Below, in pieces: positions 48,782-55,234 of a DNA stretch of 64,000 bases. The notes beneath the pieces were generated by a model, which was not told the DNA's origin, did not search any database, and was given only the letters and a program-made list of their open reading frames with translations. The position numbers were made by a program, and so were the translations under genes. Origin of the DNA: Pseudomonas sihuiensis (GTDB taxonomy: Bacteria; Pseudomonadota; Gammaproteobacteria; Pseudomonadales; Pseudomonadaceae); the NCBI RefSeq assembly GCF_900106015.1, contig NZ_LT629797.1, forward strand, positions 5,394,001-5,458,000, in the 5' to 3' direction. Position 1 is the first letter of the stretch; every line of letters starts with the position of its first letter.

Positions 48782-49570
48782 TCAGGCGTAGCGTTTCACT
48801 GTCTCGCGCAGGTAGGCGTCGAGCAGGCTGCTGTCCGCGCGGGTACGCGGCAGGCTCGGCACCGGCTGCTGCAGTTGCGTTTCGATGAACGCATGCAGAG
48901 CGGCGCGGCGCGGGCCATAGGCGGACTCGTCGGCGCTGCGCTTGAGAACCAGCAACTCCTCCACCTCGGCCAGCAGCGCAGAGTCGTCCACCGTCTGCAG
49001 CAGGTCGGCGAAGGTCATCGGCGGCCGGCCGCGACCCTGGTCGATCCAGCGCACGGCGAGCAGCGGGCGCAGTACGTAGAAGTATTTTTTCAAGCGCACC
49101 GAGTCGCCCTGCAGGTAGCCGCGAAAGTTCTTCCTGGCCATCGACAGGTAGTGGTTGCGCGCTGCCGGCGGGCTGTAGAAGTGCTCGGCCAGCTCGCGCA
49201 GGCGCGCGGTTGCCTGATCTTCCTGGCGATACACCAGCGGCGAGTCGAGCCACTCCAGCAGCGTCGGGTTGGACTTGCGCAGCAGGCCGAGGGTCTTGCG
49301 CAGTTCCCAGCCGCTGACGTCCAGCTCGTCGTCCAGTGGGCGTTCGATCACGTCACGCGGCGCATCCACCTGGACGAACCAGTCCGGTTTTTCCACGTAT
49401 ACGAAGCGCGCGTCGTAATCGCTGTCCGGCGAGGCAAAGCCCCAGGCGCGGCTGCCCGATTCGCAGGCATAGAGCACTTTGACGTTGCGCTCGCGCTCTA
49501 GCCGTTCGAGTTCGACCAACACCCGGGCGCGCATGGCGTCGCTGAGCGGGTGGCGTTGTTGCATGTTCAT
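48782..49570 (-). CDS. RtcB-operon nucleotidyltransferase (YcgL/DNA polymerase beta superfamily)
   Basis: This 262-residue enzyme belongs to the predicted nucleotidyltransferases found in RNA-repair operons. The active-site motif GSRAWGFASPDSDYDARFVYV (residues about 40-60) has the Gly-Ser and paired Asp residues of the polymerase beta fold. A helical C-terminal part follows (KNFRGYLQGDSVRLKKYFYV, RPPMTFADLL). The start at 49570 follows AAGGATAGAGAA. It sits between an unknown gene and rtcA. A role in adding or sealing nucleotides on RNA ends is inferred from context. Confidence 0.85.
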   Translation of the reverse strand: MNMQQRHPLSDAMRARVLVELERLERERNVKVLYACESGSRAWGFASPDSDYDARFVYVEKPDWFVQVDAPRDVIERPLDDELDVSGWELRKTLGLLRKSNPTLLEWLDSPLVYRQEDQATARLRELAEHFYSPPAARNHYLSMARKNFRGYLQGDSVRLKKYFYVLRPLLAVRWIDQGRGRPPMTFADLLQTVDDSALLAEVEELLVLKRSADESAYGPRRAALHAFIETQLQQPVPSLPRTRADSSLLDAYLRETVKRYA

Positions 49571-49584
49571 TTCTCTATCCTTGT

Positions 49585-50163
49585 TCAGTCTGTCGCGCTG
49601 GCGGCCAGCGCCGACAATGTCCGGCGTCGCGGGTTGTATAGGGTGAGGCACCAAATGCCCCACAATTCCTTGCCGTCGTCAAAGTAGCTGCGCCAGGTGC
49701 TGCGCTGCGGCTCTGTATCTGCATTGCCGACCCAATCGAGCACCTGCATGCCTTCTTCTGGATACAGCCGCAGCATTTGCAGCCATTCGCGAAAGTCCGC
49801 CACGTGCAACGGAGTGCCGTAGGGCGGGTCGCGGAAATTGCGGCACAGCAGGCCGTCCTCACTGGCCAGCTCATGTAGCTCTATAAGGTTGAAAGCCGTC
49901 GGGCGTGCTTGCGCAAAATCGGGTGTCAGGTCAGGCCAGCGTTGTTTAGCAAAGCGCGAGTCCTGTGCAATCAGCTCAAGTCGGCCAAGGCGAGCGAGCT
50001 CCTCGATGAGCTCGAACAGTATCTACAGCACCTGCCGATGCTCCGCTTCGCCGGGTGTGGCGGTCGGATCGAGCGTGGACACCACGAAGTCGAACACGCA
50101 GCCCGCCTCTTCCAGGCGGGTGCGCAGTTCATCGAGTCGCTGGCTTTGCATCGGTTGCAGCAT
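49585..50163 (-). pseudogene. Hypothetical rtc-operon protein, interrupted by one amber codon
   Basis: From ATG 50163 (behind GAGGTGA) to TGA 49585 a single 192-codon frame is open except for TAG at 50023-50025 (codon 47). The N-terminal piece reads MLQPMQSQRLDELRTRLEEA and so on to HRQVL; after the stop the frame continues ILFELIEELARLGRLELIAQ and later DGLLCRNFRDPPYGTPLHVA, DFREWLQMLRLYPEEGMQVL and WGIWCLTLYNPRRRTLSALA. Codon use and composition are continuous across the stop, so this is one gene. I do not recognise the family. It lies between the HEAT gene and the nucleotidyltransferase, 14 bp before the latter. Confidence 0.75.
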
Positions 50164-50211
50164 GGCTTCACCTCATTCTGCTATTCGCATTGCCTCGAGC
50201 TGGCGGTTCTC

Positions 50212-51564
50212 TCACGCCAGGCGTGTCACGCAATCTGGCGGCAGGGCACCGTTGTCCTGCAGCTCGGCAACCTGGGCAAGCAACTTACGGCGCTCGGCTG
50301 GCGCTGTGGTCGGGTCGACCATCAGGTATTGCTGCTGGCACCAGTTGGCGATCCAGGCCAGCCAGTAGTCGCGCTGCTGCACTTCGCTATCCAGGCGACG
50401 CAGCAGGTAGGCCAGCTGTTGCCAGCGCGGCCGCAGCGCCATCAGTGCGGCGCGGCGGTGGTCCGGTAGATGCTGCCAATCACGATCCAGGCGCCTGTCG
50501 AGTTCCGCTTCCAGTGCATCCCAGGGTTGGCGGCCCAGACATTCGCAGGCTTTGGCGAAGACCTTGTCGGCTGGATCATCCTGCATCGCCAACTGCTCGC
50601 TCAGGTGCTCGTCGCTTAGGCTCACTAACGCCGCTAGGCGCACGCTGGCCATGGGCGAACGTAGCGCCGCAGCACGCCAGCACTCATCCAGGCTGACCTC
50701 CAGTTCGCTGGCCAGGCCTAGTACGCCCAGCCATTCGCGTTTGGACTTGGGCAGGGCTGCGTCCAGTCGCTTTGCGAGCACTTCGCCGGCATCGAGTTGC
50801 CAGCGTGGCGCCGCCCAGCGGGCCAGGTTGCGGACCGCCGGCGAGGCGTCCAGCAGAGCATCACGCAGCATCTCGCGTGGCTCGTCGAGCCGGCTCAGCA
50901 GCGCATGCATGGCCTTGACCCGCACGCTGGCACCGGGTGTAGCCAGTGCCAATTGCAGCAGCGGCACTGCCTGTTCCGCAGGCAGGCTCTGGCAGGCTGA
51001 AACCGCCATCTGGCGTACCGTCATCTCGCGGTGTGCCAGTGCCTTGCCGAGCAGGCTGACGGGCTCGTCGCTTGCCTCCAGCAGCAGGTCGAACAGAAAC
51101 CGAGCGCTTTTGCCGTGTTGAACGAGGAACGCTGCCTGCACTGCATCGCGTACTTCGGCACCCTGCAACACCGTGCGTGCTGCCGCCAGTGTCTCTCTGT
51201 GGTCGGCACGCTGGCGTTCTGCAAGCGCCATCAGCGGTTGCAGGGCATGTAGCAACGCTGGCGTATGCTCGGGTACGAGATAGCGCTGCACGCCCGCATT
51301 GGCCAACTGGCGTACCTGCGGCACCCAGTCGTTGACCCGTTCGAGCAGGGCGGCCAGGGCTTCTGGTGAAGGCAACTCGCTCAGTTTACGCACCGCCACC
51401 TCGCGCACGAAACCGTTGTGGTGACTGCTCAGCGTGAGCCAGTCGCCTTCGCCCTTGCAGTCGGCTAGGACCTCCAATGCCTCGTGGTGACGATAGCTTT
51501 CCCAATAGTTGTCGGGCGCTGGGCGACTATTTAGCCGCTGCAGCCAGTCTTTCAGGTGCTTCAT
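50212..51564 (-). CDS. HEAT-repeat protein of the RNA-repair operon
   Basis: The 450-residue protein is built of HEAT-like helical repeats with the pattern VREVAVRKLSELPSPEALAA, VRQMAVSACQSLPAEQAVPL, VRVKAMHALLSRLDEPREML and VRNLARWAAPRWQL across residues about 30-330, giving a curved alpha-solenoid for protein or RNA binding. It starts at 51564 behind AAAGGATAG, 5 bp after the rtcB stop, so it is cotranscribed. It has no catalytic motif. The link to RNA repair is through the operon only; a scaffold role for Ro60, RtcB or tRNA is a guess. An extended frame to 51702 is an overlap with rtcB and is rejected. Confidence 0.8.
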   Translation of the reverse strand: MKHLKDWLQRLNSRPAPDNYWESYRHHEALEVLADCKGEGDWLTLSSHHNGFVREVAVRKLSELPSPEALAALLERVNDWVPQVRQLANAGVQRYLVPEHTPALLHALQPLMALAERQRADHRETLAAARTVLQGAEVRDAVQAAFLVQHGKSARFLFDLLLEASDEPVSLLGKALAHREMTVRQMAVSACQSLPAEQAVPLLQLALATPGASVRVKAMHALLSRLDEPREMLRDALLDASPAVRNLARWAAPRWQLDAGEVLAKRLDAALPKSKREWLGVLGLASELEVSLDECWRAAALRSPMASVRLAALVSLSDEHLSEQLAMQDDPADKVFAKACECLGRQPWDALEAELDRRLDRDWQHLPDHRRAALMALRPRWQQLAYLLRRLDSEVQQRDYWLAWIANWCQQQYLMVDPTTAPAERRKLLAQVAELQDNGALPPDCVTRLA

Positions 51565-51569
51565 AGTCT

Positions 51570-52802
51570 CTATCCTTTCACGCACACCACCTGACGCAGG
51601 GTGTGCACCACTTCCACCAACTCGCGCTGGGCGTCCATTACCTGATCGATGTCCTTGTAGGCCATCGGTATTTCGTCGATCACGTCGGCGTCCTTGCGGC
51701 ATTCCACATGAGCCGTGGCGCGGATCTGATCTTCGATGGTGAAGACCTTCTTCGCCTTGGTTCGGCTCATGGTGCGCCCGGCGCCGTGGCTGCAGGAGCA
51801 GAACGCCTCCTCGTTACCCAGGCCGCGCACGATGTAGCTCTTGGCGCCCATGGAGCCGGGGATGATGCCCAGTTCGCCCTTCTTCGCTGACACCGCGCCT
51901 TTACGGGTTACCAGCACCTCTTCACCGAAGTGACGTTCCTTCTGCACGTAGTTGTGGTGGCAGTTCACTGCCTCCAGGGCCACCTCGAACGGTTTGACGA
52001 TCACGCCGCGTGCCGCCGCGATCACCGCATGCATCATCAGCGCGCGGTTCTGCTTGGCGAAGTCCTGCGCCCAGCCCACAGCTTCCACATAGTCATCGAA
52101 GTGCTGGCTGCCTTCCTCGAAGTAGGCCAGGTCACGATCCGGCAGGTTGGCGATGTGCTGGCGCATATCGGCCTGGGCCAGTTCGATGAACAGGTTGCCG
52201 ATGGCGTTACCCACACCGCGCGAACCGCTGTGCAGCATGAACCAGACGCGGCCTGCTTCATCCAGGCAGACTTCGATGAAATGGTTGCCGGTACCCAGGG
52301 TTCCCAGGTGCTTACGATTGTTGGTTTTCTCCAAACGCGGGTACTTGTCGGTGATCGCCTTGAAGCGCTCGCTCAGCGCCGACCAGGCGTGGTCGGCCAT
52401 CTCCGGCACGTTTTCCCAGGCTCCCCGATCACGACCGGCGCGCGTGTTGCTGCGCCCGTGCGGCACGGCTTTCTCGATGGCGGCGCGCAGCCCGGCCAGG
52501 TTATCCGGGAGGTCGTGCGCCATCAGCGAGGTGCGCGCGGCGATCATGCCGCAACCGATATCCACCCCGACCGCAGCCGGGATGATCGCGCCGACCGTGG
52601 GGATCACGCTGCCGATGGTCGAGCCCTTACCCAGGTGCACGTCCGGCATCACGGCCAGGTGCTTGAAGATGAAGGGCATCTTCGCGGTGTTCATCAACTG
52701 CTGCTTGGCGTCTTCCTCCACCGGAACGCCTTGCGTCCACAGTTTGATTGGCTTGCCGTTTGCGACTTCCAGCAGGTTGTAAGTTTTGCTCTGCATCATC
52801 AT
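51570..52802 (-). CDS. rtcB: RNA-splicing ligase RtcB
   Basis: RtcB joins RNA 2',3'-cyclic phosphate or 3'-phosphate ends to 5'-OH ends using GTP and Mn(II), repairing cleaved tRNA and rRNA. The 410-residue protein has all signatures: PDVHLGKGSTIGSVIPT, the metal motif VGVDIGCGM, GTGNHFIEVCLDEAGR, HSGSRGVGN, CHHNYVQKE, and the guanylated-His motif CSCSHGAGRTMSR, in the correct order. Three ATG codons overlap at the start (52802, 52799 and 52796). It follows the Y RNA array on the same strand, and the whole unit is expected to be under RtcR and sigma-54 control. Confidence 0.96.
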   Translation of the reverse strand: MMMQSKTYNLLEVANGKPIKLWTQGVPVEEDAKQQLMNTAKMPFIFKHLAVMPDVHLGKGSTIGSVIPTVGAIIPAAVGVDIGCGMIAARTSLMAHDLPDNLAGLRAAIEKAVPHGRSNTRAGRDRGAWENVPEMADHAWSALSERFKAITDKYPRLEKTNNRKHLGTLGTGNHFIEVCLDEAGRVWFMLHSGSRGVGNAIGNLFIELAQADMRQHIANLPDRDLAYFEEGSQHFDDYVEAVGWAQDFAKQNRALMMHAVIAAARGVIVKPFEVALEAVNCHHNYVQKERHFGEEVLVTRKGAVSAKKGELGIIPGSMGAKSYIVRGLGNEEAFCSCSHGAGRTMSRTKAKKVFTIEDQIRATAHVECRKDADVIDEIPMAYKDIDQVMDAQRELVEVVHTLRQVVCVKG

Positions 52803-52844
52803 TCACTCGTAATTCGGGCTGGCTGGGCCAGCGTGCTTGCAGTG

Positions 52845-52959
52845 CGGCGACAATCGTTGGTGAAACATGCGCGTCGCTCTATCCTGTTGAGCTACCCGTT
52901 GCCGGGGCGGGATTCGAACCCGCAACCTTCACGTCCTGTAGTTCCACCGGCATTCGCCG
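52845..52959 (-). ncRNA. Y RNA-like unit 5 (full tRNA-mimic)
   Basis: Minus strand, 115 nt. Outer stem CGGCGA / TCGCCG, conserved bulge CGAATGCC opposite TTGTCG, inner stem GGTGGAAC / GTTTCACC (one G-U). Inside are a T-arm (GCGGG TTCGAAT CCCGC), an acceptor-like hairpin CCCG-GCAA-CGGG with a GNRA loop, and a D-arm GCTC-AACAGGATA-GAGC. The order T-arm, acceptor, D-arm is circularly permuted relative to tRNA, as in bacterial Y RNAs of the YrlA type that bind Ro60. Confidence 0.85.
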
Positions 52960-52991
52960 GGTCAATAAAAATGGTGGATGCGGGCCTCCGT

Positions 52992-53097
52992 GCAGCGACG
53001 AGGTGATGGGCACATTTGCTCTACCGACTGAGCTACAGCCTTGCGGCTGACGGGGCTCGAACCCGCGACACAATGTAGTACCCAAGGCATTCGCTGC
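52992..53097 (-). ncRNA. Y RNA-like unit 4 (full tRNA-mimic)
   Basis: Minus strand, 106 nt. Outer stem GCAGCGA / TCGCTGC, inner stem TGGGTAC / GTGCCCA, then T-arm with loop TTCGAGC, acceptor-like CAGCC-GCAA-GGCTG and D-arm GCTC-AGTCGGTA-GAGC. The 5' motif GCGAATGCC and TACATTG keep the family consensus. Confidence 0.85.
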
Positions 53098-53107
53098 CTG
53101 AAAAAGA

Positions 53108-53235
53108 TGCGACGACAACGAGTGGTGAAACTCGCGCTCTCCCATTGAGCTACGGCCCCCCAGTGATGGAGCCGACGGGATTCGAACCCGCAACCTCGAT
53201 CTTAAAAGGATGTAGTTCCACCGGCATTCGTCGCA
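53108..53235 (-). ncRNA. Y RNA-like unit 3 (full tRNA-mimic)
   Basis: Minus strand, 128 nt. Outer stem TGCGACGA / TCGTCGCA (8 bp), bulged motif CGAATGCC opposite CTCGTTG, inner stem GGTGGAAC / GTTTCACC. T-arm GCGGG-TTCGAAT-CCCGT, acceptor-like stem CGGCTCC / GGGGCCG, D-arm GCTC-AATGGGA-GAGC. A T-run (TCTTTTT) follows the closing stem and could end or process the transcript. Confidence 0.85.
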
Positions 53236-53251
53236 AAACCGTGAATCAGGT

Positions 53252-53339
53252 GGCACGACAAGATAAGTGACTGTTCCGTGTTGCCACGGGCCGGTATCGA
53301 AACCGGCATAACCGATGTACAGCCACTGGCATTCGTGCC
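53252..53339 (-). ncRNA. Y RNA-like unit 2 (lacks D-arm)
   Basis: Minus strand, 88 nt. Outer stem GGCACGA / TCGTGCC, bulge CGAATGCC opposite TCTTGTCG, inner stem GTGGCTGT / ACAGTCAC. A T-arm (GCCGG-TTTCGATA-CCGGC) and acceptor-like CCGTG-GCAA-CACGG are present, but no D-arm follows: the acceptor hairpin joins straight to the inner stem. Confidence 0.82.
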
Positions 53340-53345
53340 TTCGCT

Positions 53346-53405
53346 CGTAGTCGACAAGTTCGTGATGAGACGTCTTGGATGTAGTCCCATCAGCATTCGA
53401 ATACG
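53346..53405 (-). ncRNA. Y RNA-like unit 1 (minimal Ro-binding stem-loop)
   Basis: Minus strand, 60 nt. Outer stem CGTATTCGA / TCGACTACG (one mismatch), bulge CGAATGC opposite ACTTGTCG, inner stem GATGGGAC / GTCTCATC, closed by the loop TACATCCAAGAC. No T-arm or D-arm is present. The sequence contains only the part conserved across all five units, that is, the presumed Ro60-binding site. Confidence 0.75.
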
Positions 53406-53423
53406 CTTGAATCGTTGATCTGT

Positions 53424-53449
53424 GCGCCCGGCCCCAGTCGGCCGGGCGC
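53424..53449 (-). terminator. Strong hairpin between rsr and the Y RNA array
   Basis: GCGCCCGGC / GCCGGGCGC (9 bp, perfect, 8-nt loop) lies 4 bp after the rsr stop. It has no T-tract, so it more likely protects or processes the rsr mRNA end than stops transcription, which must reach the Y RNAs and rtcB. Confidence 0.55.
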
Positions 53450-53453
53450 GTTC

Positions 53454-55004
53454 TCATATCTCCATCTGCTCGATGGCGTCGACCCAGTGGCCGGCGCCGA
53501 AGGTACCGCTGGCGAACTGCGCCACCACGTCGAACACCGCGTCGCTGAAGCCGCCGACATTCAGGATATCCGCACGATCCGGCGCCTGGGTGGTGCCATG
53601 GGGTTGCAGGTCGATGCAGATCAGCCGCGCTTGCGGGTTGAACTGCTTGATTCGCTCCCACTGCCGCAGCGTCTCGGTGGCGCCATGGCGGCGGGCGTCG
53701 ATCCAGGATTCGTTGTCGGAAACCAGAATCAGCGTATCCACTTTCGCCTTGGCATCGGCCAACTGCTTCAGCGGGGCGGAGCAACTGGTGCCGCCGCCGC
53801 AGATCGCCGCCAGCCTCGAAGCGTTGCTCATCACGCTGTCACGCGGGTTGAGCGTCATCTTCACCACTTTGTTCTCGAACGGCAGCAACTGGGCCTGCGG
53901 CTGCTTGCGCAGGATCGCTGCGGCCACCAGCGCCGCCACGTCGATGCAGCGCACCGCAGTGGTCGCGCCCTGGCGGTAGCCGGTCACCGGGCTCGCCATC
54001 GAGCCGGATACGTCCGGGCATACCACCACCTGACCGCTCAGCGCCGGTACATTGCTCAGCGACAGCTCCAGAGCATCCTGCAGCGCCTCGCGCACCGTCG
54101 TTGGCACGCCGTCGCCGGTCATGCGGTAGGCCGCCAGCAACTGGTACGGGTAGACCCGCGCCTTGCCGATTGCCTCGCCATCGGCCAGACGCCGCGCCGC
54201 CATTTCGGCACAGCCCTCGACCGCGAATGCGCCATGGCGCACCAGCGTATTGAGGTTCATGCGCAGCGCCTGCCAACCCATGCGTCCGGCCAGTTCGGCC
54301 CATTGCGCCGCGCTCAGCGTCTCGTTGCCGAGCAGTTGGAACGGCACGTCCGGCAACTCGCTGCTCGCGCCGCTGCGAAACGCCAGCAGGGCGTGGGTCA
54401 ACGGCGGCAGGGCAGCAGCATCGGCCGGCTTGCCGATCAACCAGGCGAAGAAGGCTTCACGCCAGGCCTCGCTCGGCTTGGGGTGAACCATCTTCACCAC
54501 GTCGGCCAGCGACGGCTGGTTGCCGACTGCGGCCTGCAGCAGTTGGCGTTCGCTGGCGGTGTTCAGCCAGTTCTGCACCAGACGCTTGGGCTGCGAACCG
54601 AGCGACTTGCGTCCGGTCACGCAGCTACGCAGGATCTGCACGAAGGTGCGCAGCATCTTGCCGTTATCCACTACCTGCTCGAACAAGGCCGGCACCAGGC
54701 TCGAGCGTTGTGCGGCCAGGGCTGCCAGCAGCAGGGCCGGCATGTCCTTCATGTGGCCCTTCTTGCGGGCATAGAGCGCGGCTTTGGCCACATAGCGGGC
54801 GTCCAGCTCGCCGACCAGCTTGAGCACTTCGTCCAACTGGGTTTGCGCATCGGCATAGACGGTCTGGTTCAGGCAACCGGTGACCGCCAGCTGGGCCAGC
54901 TTGTGCTTGGGCTTGTAGGCATAAGCCGGCGCCTGCTGTTTGTTCAGCGTGTCGCTGGCCGGCAGTTGGGCTTGGCGGGTGTTGAACAGGTTGAAGTTGG
55001 CCAT
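53454..55004 (-). CDS. rsr: Ro60 orthologue Rsr (TROVE and vWA domains)
   Basis: Rsr is the bacterial Ro60 ring protein that binds Y RNAs and misfolded or structured RNAs and works with nucleases in RNA quality control. The 516-residue protein has the TROVE HEAT-ring domain (residues about 20-315; ARYVAKAALYARKKGHMKDM and RLVQNWLNTASERQLL) and a von Willebrand A-like domain with MIDAS motif DVSGSM starting at Asp331 and VDTLILVSDNESW. It is the first gene after a sigma-54 promoter, and the downstream non-coding stretch encodes its predicted RNA partners. Confidence 0.93.
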   Translation of the reverse strand: MANFNLFNTRQAQLPASDTLNKQQAPAYAYKPKHKLAQLAVTGCLNQTVYADAQTQLDEVLKLVGELDARYVAKAALYARKKGHMKDMPALLLAALAAQRSSLVPALFEQVVDNGKMLRTFVQILRSCVTGRKSLGSQPKRLVQNWLNTASERQLLQAAVGNQPSLADVVKMVHPKPSEAWREAFFAWLIGKPADAAALPPLTHALLAFRSGASSELPDVPFQLLGNETLSAAQWAELAGRMGWQALRMNLNTLVRHGAFAVEGCAEMAARRLADGEAIGKARVYPYQLLAAYRMTGDGVPTTVREALQDALELSLSNVPALSGQVVVCPDVSGSMASPVTGYRQGATTAVRCIDVAALVAAAILRKQPQAQLLPFENKVVKMTLNPRDSVMSNASRLAAICGGGTSCSAPLKQLADAKAKVDTLILVSDNESWIDARRHGATETLRQWERIKQFNPQARLICIDLQPHGTTQAPDRADILNVGGFSDAVFDVVAQFASGTFGAGHWVDAIEQMEI

Positions 55005-55042
55005 CTTGGCGTCTCGCAGTGTTGTCCGTTGTTGCCAGGACT

Positions 55043-55061
55043 ATTGCAGCGGCTGTGCCAG
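55043..55061 (-). promoter_or_regulatory. Sigma-54 promoter of the rsr-Y RNA-rtcB operon
   Basis: On the minus strand CTGGCACAGCCGCTGCAAT has the conserved -24 GG and -12 GC separated by exactly 10 bases. The predicted start lies near 55033, 29 bp upstream of rsr. The sigma-54 activator RtcR is encoded divergently. Confidence 0.85.
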
Positions 55062-55234
55062 GTTTATCTTTCGAGTTCTTATTTTTATTTAAAGTATTGA
55101 TTTAAAAGTATTTTATTTTTGTTCGAGATGATTTTTGCTGGATCTTGAGGTGGTCGGCTTCAGCAGCATGATATCTATATAGATCGTAATTTATCTTTTT
55201 GGATAAGATGCTGGAGGGTCTACGAGGATTGAAC

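Noticed and set aside
50212..51702. Longer start for the HEAT-repeat protein
   Set aside because: The extra N-terminal part overlaps rtcB coding sequence and is Arg/Gly-rich; the ATG at 51564 has a good ribosome site.
51930..53006. A 358-codon plus-strand frame opposite rtcB and the Y RNAs
   Set aside because: Antisense to the conserved RtcB motifs and running through structured RNA units.
52860..53200. Ordinary tRNA genes suggested by T-loop (GGTTCGAATCC) and D-arm (TAGCTCAGTCGGTAGAGC) sequences
   Set aside because: T-arms come before D-arms, there is no anticodon stem in the right place and no CCA-type acceptor; the pieces fit inside Y RNA stems instead.
52845..53405. A CRISPR array, because of regular repeats next to a CARF-domain gene
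   Set aside because: Repeats are structured, diverged and unevenly spaced, no cas genes are present, and CARF in RtcR is a tRNA-fragment sensor.
53415..55100. A 561-codon open frame on the plus strand opposite rsr
   Set aside because: It is the antisense shadow of a clear TROVE/vWA protein, with His/Arg/Gln-rich composition and no domain.
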